Shown here piece by piece: positions 35,530 to 48,835 of a stretch of 64,000 nt of DNA. The notes under the pieces are model-generated. The model did not search any database. It was not told the DNA's origin and worked only from the letters and a program-made list of their open reading frames with translations. Made by a program: the position numbers and the translations under genes. The stretch covers positions 2,361,001 through 2,425,000 of the forward strand of contig NC_135254.1 of NCBI RefSeq assembly GCF_964204865.1. Reading direction: 5' to 3'. This DNA is from Styela clava. Its lineage: Eukaryota > Chordata > Ascidiacea > Stolidobranchia > Styelidae. The first letter of the stretch is position 1. Each line of letters starts with the position of its first letter.

Positions 35530-35692
35530 AAGGGATAGCGCGAACGCAGTCCCCACTAGCAGAAATTACACGACCGAGTTATCCACATTTGGGATAATCG
35601 CTAGGGTCAATTTAGTCTGGGTGCAATGACTAAACCTCGCCTAGGCAGAACCGCCTTTGTGATCGCGGTTGACTGCCTCGTCAGGTAAGTAT
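35530..35692 (-). ncRNA. U1: U1 snRNA, copy 25
   Basis: Consensus RNA; form N. Confidence 0.95.
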
Positions 35693-36280
35693 GATTTGTG
35701 ACGATTGGTTACGCATCATGAATGAATGTTCTATGCTAAGTGTTGAGAATAACTTCTCAACATTAAAAACGATATGTGCAAAAGTTGCAATTTTAATTGA
35801 TTCGTCTGTGGGTAACGTGGAATACGATTCATTGCGTTCACTTTTTTATGTGATACATCGCGAGTTCTTTGCCATCCGATGGCAGAGTGAAGTTGAACAA
35901 CTTTACAAAAAATAGCAAGGACCAGGGGGTGGAATATTAAACTATAAACAATGAGCCGCAGCTACGATAAGTACCTTAAACAGGGAATAATGATATTTCC
36001 GAATCTTGGCGCTCATTCTATTGCTATATCAATGGCAACACAATCTGAATGTGAAACTGCAAACAAGGAATCAATCTAGAGACGGTTGGATAAAGGGATA
36101 ACTTGGATAATGGCAAGGCATGTCATGGACTAATATCAATAAATGGATTGTAAGATTGGTCATGAGAAAGATAACACACCCAAACGAGGATCAATACGGC
36201 CACAACTAATGAAAGCAACGTGGCCGCTCATTGACTTAACTCGTAAGCCAACAAGATATTGGTAGTGAGCAAATATATAA

Positions 36281-36442
36281 AAGGATAGCGCGAACGCAGT
36301 CCCCACTAGCAGAAATTACACGACCGAGTTATCCACATTTGGGCTAATCGCTAGGGTCAATTTAGTCTGGGTGCAATGACTAAACCTCGCCTAGGCAGAA
36401 CCGCCTTTGTGATCGCGGTTGACTGCCTCGTCAGGTAAGTAT
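36281..36442 (-). ncRNA. U1: U1 snRNA, copy 26 (1-base deletion)
   Basis: One C of C159-C161 is lost, shortening the base of stem IV, and U99G is present in stem III. Upstream GTACAA variant; form K. Same double change in copy 30. Confidence 0.94.
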
Positions 36443-37035
36443 GATTTGTGACGATTGGTTACGCATCATGTATGAATGTTCTATGCTAAGTGTTGAGAAG
36501 AACTTCTCAACATTAAAAACGATATGTGCAAAAGTTGCAATTTTAATTGATTCGTCTGTGGGTAACGTACAATACGATTCATTGCGTTCACTCTTTTATG
36601 TGATACATCGCGAGTTCTTTGCCATCCGATGGCAGAGTGAAGTTGAACAACTTTACAAAAAATAGCAAGGACCAGGGGGTGGAATATTAAACTATAAACA
36701 AAGAGCCGCAGCTACGATACGTACCTTAAACAGGGAATAATGATATTTCCGAATCTTGGCGCTCATTCTATTGCTCAATCAATGGCAACACAATCTGAAT
36801 GTGAAACTGCAAACAAGGAATCAATCTAGAGACGGTTGGATAAAGGGCTAAAATGGCAAGGCATGTCATGGACTAATATCAATAAATAAATTAATAAATG
36901 GATTGTAAGATTGGTCATGAGAAATTTAACACACCCAAACGAGGATCAATACGGCCACAACTAATGAAAGCAACGTGGCCGCTCATTGACTTAACTCGTA
37001 AGCCAACAAGATATTGGTAGTGAGCAAATATATAA

Positions 37036-37198
37036 AAGGGATAGCGCGAACGCAGTCCCCACTAGCAGAAATTACACGACCGAGTTATCCACATTTGGGA
37101 TAATCGCTAGGGTCAATTTAGTCTGGGTGCAATGACTAAACCTCGCCTAGGCAGAACCGCCTTTGTGATCGCGGTTGACTGCTTCGTCAGGTAAGTAT
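37036..37198 (-). ncRNA. U1: U1 snRNA, copy 27
   Basis: G16A in stem I; form K; counterpart of copy 19 at 6,036 bp, including the 7-bp spacer loss before it. Confidence 0.95.
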
Positions 37199-37786
37199 GA
37201 TTTGTGACGATTGGTTACGCATCATGAATGAATGTTCTATGCTAAGTGTTGAGAAGAACTTCTCAACATTAAAAACGATATGTGCAAAAGTTGCAATTTT
37301 AATTGATTCGTCTGTGGGTAACGTGGAATACGATTCATTGCGTTCACTTTTTTATGTGATACATCGCGAGTTCTTTGCCATCCGATGGCAGAGTGAAGTT
37401 GAACAACTTTACAAAAAATAGCAAGGACCAGGGGGTGGAATATTAAACTATAAACAATGAGCCGCAGCTACGATAAGTACCTTAAACAGGGAATAATGAT
37501 ATTTCCGAATCTTGGCGCTCATTCTATTGCTATATCAATGGCAACACAATCTGAATGTGAAACTGCAAACAAGGAATCAATCTAGAGACGGTTGGATAAA
37601 GGGATAACTTGGATAATGGCAAGGCATGTCATGGACTAATATCAATAAATGGATTGTAAGATTGGTCATGAGAAAGATAACACACCCAAACGAGGATCAA
37701 TACGGCCACAACTAATGAAAGCAACGTGGCCGCTCATTGACTTAACTCGTAAGCCAACAAGATATTGGTAGTGAGCAAATATATAA

Positions 37787-37949
37787 AAGGGATAGCGCGA
37801 ACGCAGTCCCCACTAGCAGAAATTACACGACCGAGTTATCCACATTTGGGCTAATCGCTAGGGTCAATTTAGTCTGGGTGCAATGACTAAACCTCGCCTA
37901 GGCAGAACCGCCTTTGTGATCGCGGTTGACTGCCTCGTCAGGTAAGTAT
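37787..37949 (-). ncRNA. U1: U1 snRNA, copy 28
   Basis: U99G in stem III with upstream GTACAA; form K. Confidence 0.95.
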
Positions 37950-38549
37950 GATTTGTGACGATTGGTTACGCATCATGTATGAATGTTCTATGCTAAGTGT
38001 TGAGAAGAACTTCTCAACATTAAAAACGATATGTGCAAAAGTTGCAATTTTAATTGATTCGTCTGTGGGTAACGTACAATACGATTCATTGCGTTCACTC
38101 TTTTATGTGATACATCGCGAGTTCTTTGCCATCCGATGGCAGAGTGAAGTTGAACAACTTTACAAAAAATAGCAAGGACCAGGGGGTGGAATATTAAACT
38201 ATAAACAAAGAGCCGCAGCTACGATACGTACCTTAAACAGGGAATAATGATATTTCCGAATCTTGGCGCTCATTCTATTGCTCAATCAATGGCAACACAA
38301 TCTGAATGTGAAACTGCAAACAAGGAATCAATCTAGAGACGGTTGGATAAAGGGCTAACTTGGATAATGGCAAGGCATGTCATGGACTAATATCAATAAA
38401 TAAATTAATAAATGGATTGTAAGATTGGTCATGAGAAATTTAACACACCCAAACGAGGATCAATACGGCCACAACTAATGAAAGCAACGTGGCCGCTCAT
38501 TGACTTAACTCGTAAGCCAACAAGATATTGGTAGTGAGCAAATATATAA

Positions 38550-38712
38550 AAGGGATAGCGCGAACGCAGTCCCCACTAGCAGAAATTACACGACCGAGTT
38601 ATCCACATTTGGGATAATCGCTAGGGTCAATTTAGTCTGGGTGCAATGACTAAACCTCGCCTAGGCAGAACCGCCTTTGTGATCGCGGTCGACTGCCTCG
38701 TCAGGTAAGTAT
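38550..38712 (-). ncRNA. U1: U1 snRNA, copy 29
   Basis: A23G, turning A23-U44 of stem I into a G-U wobble; form N. Same variant in copy 41. Confidence 0.95.
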
Positions 38713-39300
38713 GATTTGTGACGATTGGTTACGCATCATGAATGAATGTTCTATGCTAAGTGTTGAGAATAACTTCTCAACATTAAAAACGATATGTGCA
38801 AAAGTTGCAATTTTAATTGATTCGTCTGTGGGTAACGTGGAATACGATTCATTGCGTTCACTTTTTTATGTGATACATCGCGAGTTCTTTGCCATCCGAT
38901 GGCAGAGTGAAGTTGAACAACTTTACAAAAAATAGCAAGGACCAGGGGGTGGAATATTAAACTATAAACAATGAGCCGCAGCTACGATAAGTACCTTAAA
39001 CAGGGAATAATGATATTTCCGAATCTTGGCGCTCATTCTATTGCTATATCAATGGCAACACAATCTGAATGTGAAACTGCAAACAAGGAATCAATCTAGA
39101 GACGGTTGGATAAAGGGATAACTTGGATAATGGCAAGGCATGTCATGGACTAATATCAATAAATGGATTGTAAGATTGGTCATGAGAAAGATAACACACC
39201 CAAACGAGGATCAATACGGCCACAACTAATGAAAGCAACGTGGCCGCTCATTGACTTAACTCGTAAGCCAACAAGATATTGGTAGTGAGCAAATATATAA

Positions 39301-39462
39301 AAGGATAGCGCGAACGCAGTCCCCACTAGCAGAAATTACACGACCGAGTTATCCACATTTGGGCTAATCGCTAGGGTCAATTTAGTCTGGGTGCAATGAC
39401 TAAACCTCGCCTAGGCAGAACCGCCTTTGTGATCGCGGTTGACTGCCTCGTCAGGTAAGTAT
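39301..39462 (-). ncRNA. U1: U1 snRNA, copy 30 (1-base deletion)
   Basis: Loss of one C in C159-C161 plus U99G, as in copy 26; upstream GTACAA; form K. Confidence 0.94.
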
Positions 39463-40062
39463 GATTTGTGACGATTGGTTACGCATCATGTATGAATGTT
39501 CTATGCTAAGTGTTGAGAAGAACTTCTCAACATTAAAAACGATATGTGCAAAAGTTGCAATTTTAATTGATTCGTCTGTGGGTAACGTACAATACGATTC
39601 ATTGCGTTCACTCTTTTATGTGATACATCGCGAGTTCTTTGCCATCCGATGGCAGAGTGAAGTTGAACAACTTTACAAAAAATAGCAAGGACCAGGGGGT
39701 GGAATATTAAACTATAAACAAAGAGCCGCAGCTACGATACGTACCTTAAACAGGGAATAATGATATTTCCGAATCTTGGCGCTCATTCTATTGCTCAATC
39801 AATGGCAACACAATCTGAATGTGAAACTGCAAACAAGGAATCAATCTAGAGACGGTTGGATAAAGGGCTAACTTGGATAATGGCAAGGCATGTCATGGAC
39901 TAATATCAATAAATAAATTAATAAATGGATTGTAAGATTGGTCATGAGAAATTTAACACACCCAAACGAGGATCAATACGGCCACAACTAATGAAAGCAA
40001 CGTGGCCGCTCATTGACTTAACTCGTAAGCCAACAAGATATTGGTAGTGAGCAAATATATAA

Positions 40063-40225
40063 AAGGGATAGCGCGAACGCAGTCCCCACTAGCAGAAATT
40101 ACACGACCGAGTTATCCACATTTGGGATAATCGCTAGGGTCAATTTAGTCTGGGTGCAATGACTAAACCTCGCCTAGGCAGAACCGCCTTTGTGATCGCG
40201 GTTGACTGCTTCGTCAGGTAAGTAT
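40063..40225 (-). ncRNA. U1: U1 snRNA, copy 31
   Basis: G16A in stem I; form K. Confidence 0.95.
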
Positions 40226-40813
40226 GATTTGTGACGATTGGTTACGCATCATGAATGAATGTTCTATGCTAAGTGTTGAGAAGAACTTCTCAACATTAAA
40301 AACGATATGTGCAAAAGTTGCAATTTTAATTGATTCGTCTGTGGGTAACGTGGAATACGATTCATTGCGTTCACTTTTTTATGTGATACATCGCGAGTTC
40401 TTTGCCATCCGATGGCAGAGTGAAGTTGAACAACTTTACAAAAAATAGCAAGGACCAGGGGGTGGAATATTAAACTATAAACAATGAGCCGCAGCTACGA
40501 TAAGTACCTTAAACAGGGAATAATGATATTTCCGAATCTTGGCGCTCATTCTATTGCTATATCAATGGCAACACAATCTGAATGTGAAACTGCAAACAAG
40601 GAATCAATCTAGAGACGGTTGGATAAAGGGATAACTTGGATAATGGCAAGGCATGTCATGGACTAATATCAATAAATGGATTGTAAGATTGGTCATGAGA
40701 AAGATAACACACCCAAACGAGGATCAATACGGCCACAACTAATGAAAGCAACGTGGCCGCTCATTGACTTAACTCGTAAGCCAACAAGATATTGGTAGTG
40801 AGCAAATATATAA

Positions 40814-40976
40814 AAGGGATAGCGCGAACGCAGTCCCCACTAGCAGAAATTACACGACCGAGTTATCCACATTTGGGCTAATCGCTAGGGTCAATTTAGT
40901 CTGGGTGCAATGACTAAACCTCGCCTAGGCAGAACCGCCTTTGTGATCGCGGTTGACTGCCTCGTCAGGTAAGTAT
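40814..40976 (-). ncRNA. U1: U1 snRNA, copy 32
   Basis: U99G in stem III with upstream GTACAA; form K. Confidence 0.95.
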
Positions 40977-41576
40977 GATTTGTGACGATTGGTTACGCAT
41001 CATGTATGAATGTTCTATGCTAAGTGTTGAGAAGAACTTCTCAACATTAAAAACGATATGTGCAAAAGTTGCAATTTTAATTGATTCGTCTGTGGGTAAC
41101 GTACAATACGATTCATTGCGTTCACTCTTTTATGTGATACATCGCGAGTTCTTTGCCATCCGATGGCAGAGTGAAGTTGAACAACTTTACAAAAAATAGC
41201 AAGGACCAGGGGGTGGAATATTAAACTATAAACAAAGAGCCGCAGCTACGATACGTACCTTAAACAGGGAATAATGATATTTCCGAATCTTGGCGCTCAT
41301 TCTATTGCTCAATCAATGGCAACACAATCTGAATGTGAAACTGCAAACAAGGAATCAATCTAGAGACGGTTGGATAAAGGGCTAACTTGGATAATGGCAA
41401 GGCATGTCATGGACTAATATCAATAAATAAATTAATAAATGGATTGTAAGATTGGTCATGAGAAATTTAACACACCCAAACGAGGATCAATACGGCCACA
41501 ACTAATGAAAGCAACGTGGCCGCTCATTGACTTAACTCGTAAGCCAACAAGATATTGGTAGTGAGCAAATATATAA

Positions 41577-41739
41577 AAGGGATAGCGCGAACGCAGTCCC
41601 CACTAGCAGAAATTACACGACCGAGTTATCCACATTTGGGATAATCGCTAGGGTCAATTTAGTCTGGGTGCAATGACTAAACCTCGCCTAGGCAGAACCG
41701 CCTTTGTGATCGCGGTTGACTGCTTCGTCAGGTAAGTAT
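41577..41739 (-). ncRNA. U1: U1 snRNA, copy 33
   Basis: G16A in stem I; form K. Shares two private spacer changes with copy 21, 9,063 bp away. Confidence 0.95.
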
Positions 41740-42339
41740 GATTTGTGACGATTGGTTACGCATCATGAATGAATGTTCTATGCTAAGTGTTGAGAAGAAC
41801 TTCTCAACATTAAAAACGATATGTGCAAAAGTTGCAATTTTAATTGATTCGTCTGTGGGTAACGTGGAATACGATTCATTGCGTTCACTCTTTTATGTGA
41901 TACATCGCGAGTTCTTTGCCATCCGATGGCAGAGTGAAGTTGAACAACTTTACAAAAAATAGCAAGGACCAGGGGGTGGTATATTAAACTATAAACAATG
42001 AGCCGCAGCTACGATACGTACCTTGAACATGGAATAATGATATTTCCGAATCTTGGCGCTCATTCTATTGCTCAATCAATGGCAACACAATCTGAATGTG
42101 AAACTGCAAACAAGGAATAAATCTAGAGACGGTTGGATAAAGGGCTAACTTGGATAATGGCAAGGCATGTCATGGACTAATATCAATAAATAAATTAATA
42201 AATGGATTGTAAGATTGGTCATGAGAAATTTAACACACCCAAACGAGGATCAATACGGCCACAACTAATGAAAGCAACGTGGCCGCTCATTGACTTAACC
42301 CGTAAGCCAACAGGATATTGGTAGTGAGCAAATATATAA

Positions 42340-42502
42340 AAGGGATAGCGCGAACGCAGTCCCCACTAGCAGAAATTACACGACCGAGTTATCCACATTT
42401 GGGATAATCGCTAGGGTCAATTTAGTCTGGGTGCAATGACTAAACCTCGCCTAGGCAGAACCGCCTTTGTGATCGCGGTTGACTGCCTCGTCAGGTAAGT
42501 AT
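42340..42502 (-). ncRNA. U1: U1 snRNA, copy 34
   Basis: Consensus RNA; form K. The upstream region has ACGACATGTG in place of ACGATATGTG, a change also in copies 37, 44, 53, 58 and 61. Confidence 0.95.
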
Positions 42503-43090
42503 GATTTGTGACGATTGGTTACGCATCATGAATGAATGTTCTATGCTAAGTGTTGAGAAGAACTTCTCAACATTAAAAACGACATGTGCAAAAGTTGCAA
42601 TTTTAATTGATTCGTCTGTGGGTAACGTGGAATACGATTCATTGCGTTCACTCTTTTATGTGATACATCGCGAGTTCTTTGCCATCCGATGGCAGAGTGA
42701 AGTTGAACAACTTTACAAAAAATAGCAAGGACCAGGGGGTGGAATATTAAACTATAAACAATGAGCCGCAGCTACGATAAGTACCTTAAACAGGGAATAA
42801 TGATATTTCCGAATCTTGGCGCTCATTCTATTGCTCAATCAATGGCAACACAATCTGAATGTGAAACTGCAAACAAGGAATCAATCTAGAGACGGTTGGA
42901 TAAAGGGATAACTTGGATAATGGCAAGGCATGTCATGGACTAATATCAATAAATGGATTGTAAGATTGGTCATGAGAAAGATAACACACCCAAACGAGGA
43001 TCAATACGGCCACAACTAATGAAAGCAACGTGGCCGCTCATTGACTTAACTCGTAAGCCAACAAGATATTGGTAGTGAGCAAATATATAA

Positions 43091-43253
43091 AAGGGATAGC
43101 GCGAACGCAGTCCCCACTAGCAGAAATTACACGACCGAGTTATCCACGTTTGGGATAATCGCTAGGGTCAATTTAGTCTGGGTGCAATGACTAAACCTCG
43201 CCTAGGCAGAACCGCCTTTGTGATCGCGGTTGACTGCCTCGTCAGGTAAGTAT
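43091..43253 (-). ncRNA. U1: U1 snRNA, copy 35
   Basis: U106C in loop III; upstream GTACAA variant; form K. Same in copy 38. Confidence 0.95.
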
Positions 43254-43853
43254 GATTTGTGACGATTGGTTACGCATCATGTATGAATGTTCTATGCTAA
43301 GTGTTGAGAAGAACTTCTCAACATTAAAAACGATATGTGCAAAAGTTGCAATTTTAATTGATTCGTCTGTGGGTAACGTACAATACGATTCATTGCGTTC
43401 ACTCTTTTATGTGATACATCGCGAGTTCTTTGCCATCCGATGGCAGAGTGAAGTTGAACAACTTTACAAAAAATAGCAAGGACCAGGGGGTGGAATATTA
43501 AACTATAAACAAAGAGCCGCAGCTACGATAAGTACCTTAAACAGGGAATAATGATATTTCCGAATCTTGGCGCTCATTCTATTGCTCAATCAATGGCAAC
43601 ACAATCTGAATGTGAAACTGCAAACAAGGAATCAATCTAGAGACGGTTGGATAAAGGGCTAACTTGGATAATGGCAAGGCATGTCATGGACTAATATCAA
43701 TAAATAAATTAATAAATGGATTGTAAGATTGGTCATGAGAAATTTAACACACCCAAACGAGGATCAATACGGCCACAACTAATGAAAGCAACGTGGCCGC
43801 TCATTGACTTAACTCGTAAGCCAACAAGATATTGGTAGTGAGCAAATATATAA

Positions 43854-44016
43854 AAGGGATAGCGCGAACGCAGTCCCCACTAGCAGAAATTACACGACCG
43901 AGTTATCCACATTTGGGATAATCGCTAGGGTCAATTTAGTCTGGGTGCAATGACTAAACCTCGCCTAGGCAGAACCGCCTTTGTGATCGCGGTTGACTGC
44001 CTCGTCAGGTAAGTAT
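43854..44016 (-). ncRNA. U1: U1 snRNA, copy 36
   Basis: Consensus RNA; form K. Its upstream spacer has private changes (TCATTGGCAA at 44354, GGATGAAGGAATA at 44412). Confidence 0.95.
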
Positions 44017-44604
44017 GATTTGTGACGATTGGTTACGCATCATGAATGAATGTTCTATGCTAAGTGTTGAGAAGAACTTCTCAACATTAAAAACGATATG
44101 TGCAAAAGTTGCAATTTTAATTGATTCGTCTGTGGGTAACGTGGAATACGATTCATTGCGTTCACTCTTTTATGTGATACATCGCGAGTTCTTTGCCATC
44201 CGATGGCAGAGTGAAGTTGAACAACTTTACAAAAAATAGCAAGGACCAGGGGGTGGTATATTAAACTATAAACAATGAGCCGCAGCTACGATACGTACCT
44301 TAAACATGGAATAATGATATTTCCGAATCTTGGCGCTCATTCTATTGCTCAATCATTGGCAACACAATCTGAATGTGAAACTGCAAACAAGGAATCAATC
44401 TAGAGACTGTTGGATGAAGGAATAACTTGGATAATGGCAAGGCATGTCATGGACTAATATCAATAAATGGATTGTAAGATTGGTCATGAGAAAGATAACA
44501 CACCCAAACGAGGATCAATACGGCCACAACTAATGAAAGCAACGTGGCCGCTCATTGACTTAACTCGTAAGCCAACAAGATATTGGTAGTGAGCAAATAT
44601 ATAA

Positions 44605-44767
44605 AAGGGATAGCGCGAACGCAGTCCCCACTAGCAGAAATTACACGACCGAGTTATCCACATTTGGGATAATCGCTAGGGTCAATTTAGTCTGGGTGCA
44701 ATGACTAAACCTCGCCTAGGCAGAACCGCCTTTGTGATCGCGGTTGACTGCCTCGTCAGGTAAGTAT
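44605..44767 (-). ncRNA. U1: U1 snRNA, copy 37
   Basis: Consensus RNA; form K; counterpart of copy 34 at 2,265 bp. Confidence 0.95.
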
Positions 44768-45355
44768 GATTTGTGACGATTGGTTACGCATCATGAATGA
44801 ATGTTCTATGCTAAGTGTTGAGAAGAACTTCTCAACATTAAAAACGACATGTGCAAAAGTTGCAATTTTAATTGATTCGTCTGTGGGTAACGTGGAATAC
44901 GATTCATTGCGTTCACTCTTTTATGTGATACATCGCGAGTTCTTTGCCATCCGATGGCAGAGTGAAGTTGAACAACTTTACAAAAAATAGCAAGGACCAG
45001 GGGGTGGAATATTAAACTATAAACAATGAGCCGCAGCTACGATAAGTACCTTAAACAGGGAATAATGATATTTCCGAATCTTGGCGCTCATTCTATTGCT
45101 CAATCAATGGCAACACAATCTGAATGTGAAACTGCAAACAAGGAATCAATCTAGAGACGGTTGGATAAAGGGATAACTTGGATAATGGCAAGGCATGTCA
45201 TGGACTAATATCAATAAATGGATTGTAAGATTGGTCATGAGAAAGATAACACACCCAAACGAGGATCAATACGGCCACAACTAATGAAAGCAACGTGGCC
45301 GCTCATTGACTTAACTCGTAAGCCAACAAGATATTGGTAGTGAGCAAATATATAA

Positions 45356-45518
45356 AAGGGATAGCGCGAACGCAGTCCCCACTAGCAGAAATTACACGAC
45401 CGAGTTATCCACGTTTGGGATAATCGCTAGGGTCAATTTAGTCTGGGTGCAATGACTAAACCTCGCCTAGGCAGAACCGCCTTTGTGATCGCGGTTGACT
45501 GCCTCGTCAGGTAAGTAT
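45356..45518 (-). ncRNA. U1: U1 snRNA, copy 38
   Basis: U106C in loop III; upstream GTACAA; form K; counterpart of copy 35 at 2,265 bp. Confidence 0.95.
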
Positions 45519-46118
45519 GATTTGTGACGATTGGTTACGCATCATGTATGAATGTTCTATGCTAAGTGTTGAGAAGAACTTCTCAACATTAAAAACGATA
45601 TGTGCAAAAGTTGCAATTTTAATTGATTCGTCTGTGGGTAACGTACAATACGATTCATTGCGTTCACTCTTTTATGTGATACATCGCGAGTTCTTTGCCA
45701 TCCGATGGCAGAGTGAAGTTGAACAACTTTACAAAAAATAGCAAGGACCAGGGGGTGGAATATTAAACTATAAACAAAGAGCCGCAGCTACGATAAGTAC
45801 CTTAAACAGGGAATAATGATATTTCCGAATCTTGGCGCTCATTCTATTGCTCAATCAATGGCAACACAATCTGAATGTGAAACTGCAAACAAGGAATCAA
45901 TCTAGAGACGGTTGGATAAAGGGCTAACTTGGATAATGGCAAGGCATGTCATGGACTAATATCAATAAATAAATTAATAAATGGATTGTAAGATTGGTCA
46001 TGAGAAATTTAACACACCCAAACGAGGATCAATACGGCCACAACTAATGAAAGCAACGTGGCCGCTCATTGACTTAACTCGTAAGCCAACAAGATATTGG
46101 TAGTGAGCAAATATATAA

Positions 46119-46281
46119 AAGGGATAGCGCGAACGCAGTCCCCACTAGCAGAAATTACACGACCGAGTTATCCACATTTGGGATAATCGCTAGGGTCAAT
46201 TTAGTCTGGGTGCAATGACTAAACCTCGCCTAGGCAGAACCGCCTTTGTGATCGCGGTTGACTGCTTCGTCAGGTAAGTAT
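46119..46281 (-). ncRNA. U1: U1 snRNA, copy 39
   Basis: G16A in stem I; form K. Confidence 0.95.
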
Positions 46282-46869
46282 GATTTGTGACGATTGGTTA
46301 CGCATCATGAATGAATGTTCTATGCTAAGTGTTGAGAAGAACTTCTCAACATTAAAAACGATATGTGCAAAAGTTGCAATTTTAATTGATTCGTCTGTGG
46401 GTAACGTGGAATACGATTCATTGCGTTCACTTTTTTATGTGATACATCGCGAGTTCTTTGCCATCCGATGGCAGAGTGAAGTTGAACAACTTTACAAAAA
46501 ATAGCAAGGACCAGGGGGTGGAATATTAAACTATAAACAATGAGCCGCAGCTACGATAAGTACCTTAAACAGGGAATAATGATATTTCCGAATCTTGGCG
46601 CTCATTCTATTGCTATATCAATGGCAACACAATCTGAATGTGAAACTGCAAACAAGGAATCAATCTAGAGACGGTTGGATAAAGGGATAACTTGGATAAT
46701 GGCAAGGCATGTCATGGACTAATATCAATAAATGGATTGTAAGATTGGTCATGAGAAAGATAACACACCCAAACGAGGATCAATACGGCCACAACTAATG
46801 AAAGCAACGTGGCCGCTCATTGACTTAACTCGTAAGCCAACAAGATATTGGTAGTGAGCAAATATATAA

Positions 46870-47032
46870 AAGGGATAGCGCGAACGCAGTCCCCACTAGC
46901 AGAAATTACACGACCGAGTTATCCACATTTGGGCTAATCGCTAGGGTCAATTTAGTCTGGGTGCAATGACTAAACCTCGCCTAGGCAGAACCGCCTTTGT
47001 GATCGCGGTTGACTGCCTCGTCAGGTAAGTAT
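46870..47032 (-). ncRNA. U1: U1 snRNA, copy 40
   Basis: U99G in stem III with upstream GTACAA; form K. Last copy of the U99G type in the window. Confidence 0.95.
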
Positions 47033-47632
47033 GATTTGTGACGATTGGTTACGCATCATGTATGAATGTTCTATGCTAAGTGTTGAGAAGAACTTCTCAA
47101 CATTAAAAACGATATGTGCAAAAGTTGCAATTTTAATTGATTCGTCTGTGGGTAACGTACAATACGATTCATTGCGTTCACTCTTTTATGTGATACATCG
47201 CGAGTTCTTTGCCATCCGATGGCAGAGTGAAGTTGAACAACTTTACAAAAAATAGCAAGGACCAGGGGGTGGAATATTAAACTATAAACAAAGAGCCGCA
47301 GCTACGATACGTACCTTAAACAGGGAATAATGATATTTCCGAATCTTGGCGCTCATTCTATTGCTCAATCAATGGCAACACAATCTGAATGTGAAACTGC
47401 AAACAAGGAATCAATCTAGAGACGGTTGGATAAAGGGCTAACTTGGATAATGGCAAGGCATGTCATGGACTAATATCAATAAATAAATTAATAAATGGAT
47501 TGTAAGATTGGTCATGAGAAATTTAACACACCCAAACGAGGATCAATACGGCCACAACTAATGAAAGCAACGTGGCCGCTCATTGACTTAACTCGTAAGC
47601 CAACAAGATATTGGTAGTGAGCAAATATATAA

Positions 47633-47795
47633 AAGGGATAGCGCGAACGCAGTCCCCACTAGCAGAAATTACACGACCGAGTTATCCACATTTGGGATAA
47701 TCGCTAGGGTCAATTTAGTCTGGGTGCAATGACTAAACCTCGCCTAGGCAGAACCGCCTTTGTGATCGCGGTCGACTGCCTCGTCAGGTAAGTAT
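47633..47795 (-). ncRNA. U1: U1 snRNA, copy 41
   Basis: A23G wobble in stem I; form N, the last form-N copy. Counterpart of copy 29, 9,083 bp away. The next unit to the right lacks U1. Confidence 0.95.
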
Positions 47796-48245
47796 GATTT
47801 GTGACGATTGGTTACGCATCATGAATGAATGTTCTATGCTAAGTGTTGAGAATAACTTCTCAACATTAAAAACGATATGTGCAAAAGTTGCAATTTTAAT
47901 TGATTCGTCTGTGGGTAACGTGGAATACGATTCATTGCGTTCACTTTTTTATGTGATACATCGCGAGTTCTTTGCCATCCGATGGCAGAGTGAAGTTGAA
48001 CAACTTTACAAAAAATAGCAAGGACCAGGGGGTGGAATATTAAACTATAAACAATGAGCCGCAGCTACGATAAGTACCTTAAACAGGGAATAATGATATT
48101 TCCGAATCTTGGCGCTCATTCTATTGCTATATCAATGGCAACACAATCTGAATGTGAAACTGCAAACAAGGAATCAATCTAGAGACGGTTGGATAAAGGG
48201 ATAACTTGGATAATGGCAAGGCATGTCATGGACTAATATCAATAA

Positions 48246-48720
48246 ATGGATTGTAAGATTGGTCATGAGAAATTTAACACACCCAAACGAGGATCAATAC
48301 GGCCACAACTAATGAAAGCAACGTGGCCGCTCATTGACTTAACTCGTAAGCCAACAGACGTACAATACGATTCATTGCGTTCACTCTTTTATGTGATACA
48401 TCGCGAGTTCTTTGCCATCCGATGGCAGAGTGAAGTTGAACAACTTTACAAAAAATAGCAAGGACCAGGGGGTGGAATATTAAACTATAAACAAAGAGCC
48501 GCAGCTACGATACGTACCTTAAACAGGGAATAATGATATTTCCGAATCTTGGCGCTCATTCTATTGCTCAATCAATGGCAACACAATCTGAATGTGAAAC
48601 TGCAAACAAGGAATCAATCTAGAGACGGTTGGATAAAGGGCTAACTTGGATAATGGCAAGGCATGTCATGGACTAATATCAATAAATAAATTAATAAATG
48701 GATTGTAAGATTGGTCATGA
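48246..48720. repeat. Array unit that has lost its U1 gene
   Basis: At 48356-48358 the spacer sequence GTAAGCCAACA, which normally runs on to the U1 3' end, jumps directly to ACGTACAATACG, normally about 126 bp upstream of the U1 start. About 311 bp are gone: the whole U1 gene, the candidate promoter element and adjacent spacer. The retained part belongs to the GTACAA type. The distance between copies 41 and 42 is 1,203 bp against 1,514 expected. Confidence 0.93.
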
Positions 48721-48835
48721 GAAATTTAACACACCCAAACGAGGATCAATACGGCCACAACTAATGAAAGCAACGTGGCCGCTCATTGACTTAACTCGTA
48801 AGCCAACAAGATATTGGTAGTGAGCAAATATATAA

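Noticed and set aside
48246-48458. A 70-residue frame starting MDCKIGHEKF
   Set aside because: It is created by the deletion joining spacer to the U1-upstream sequence and is not a gene.
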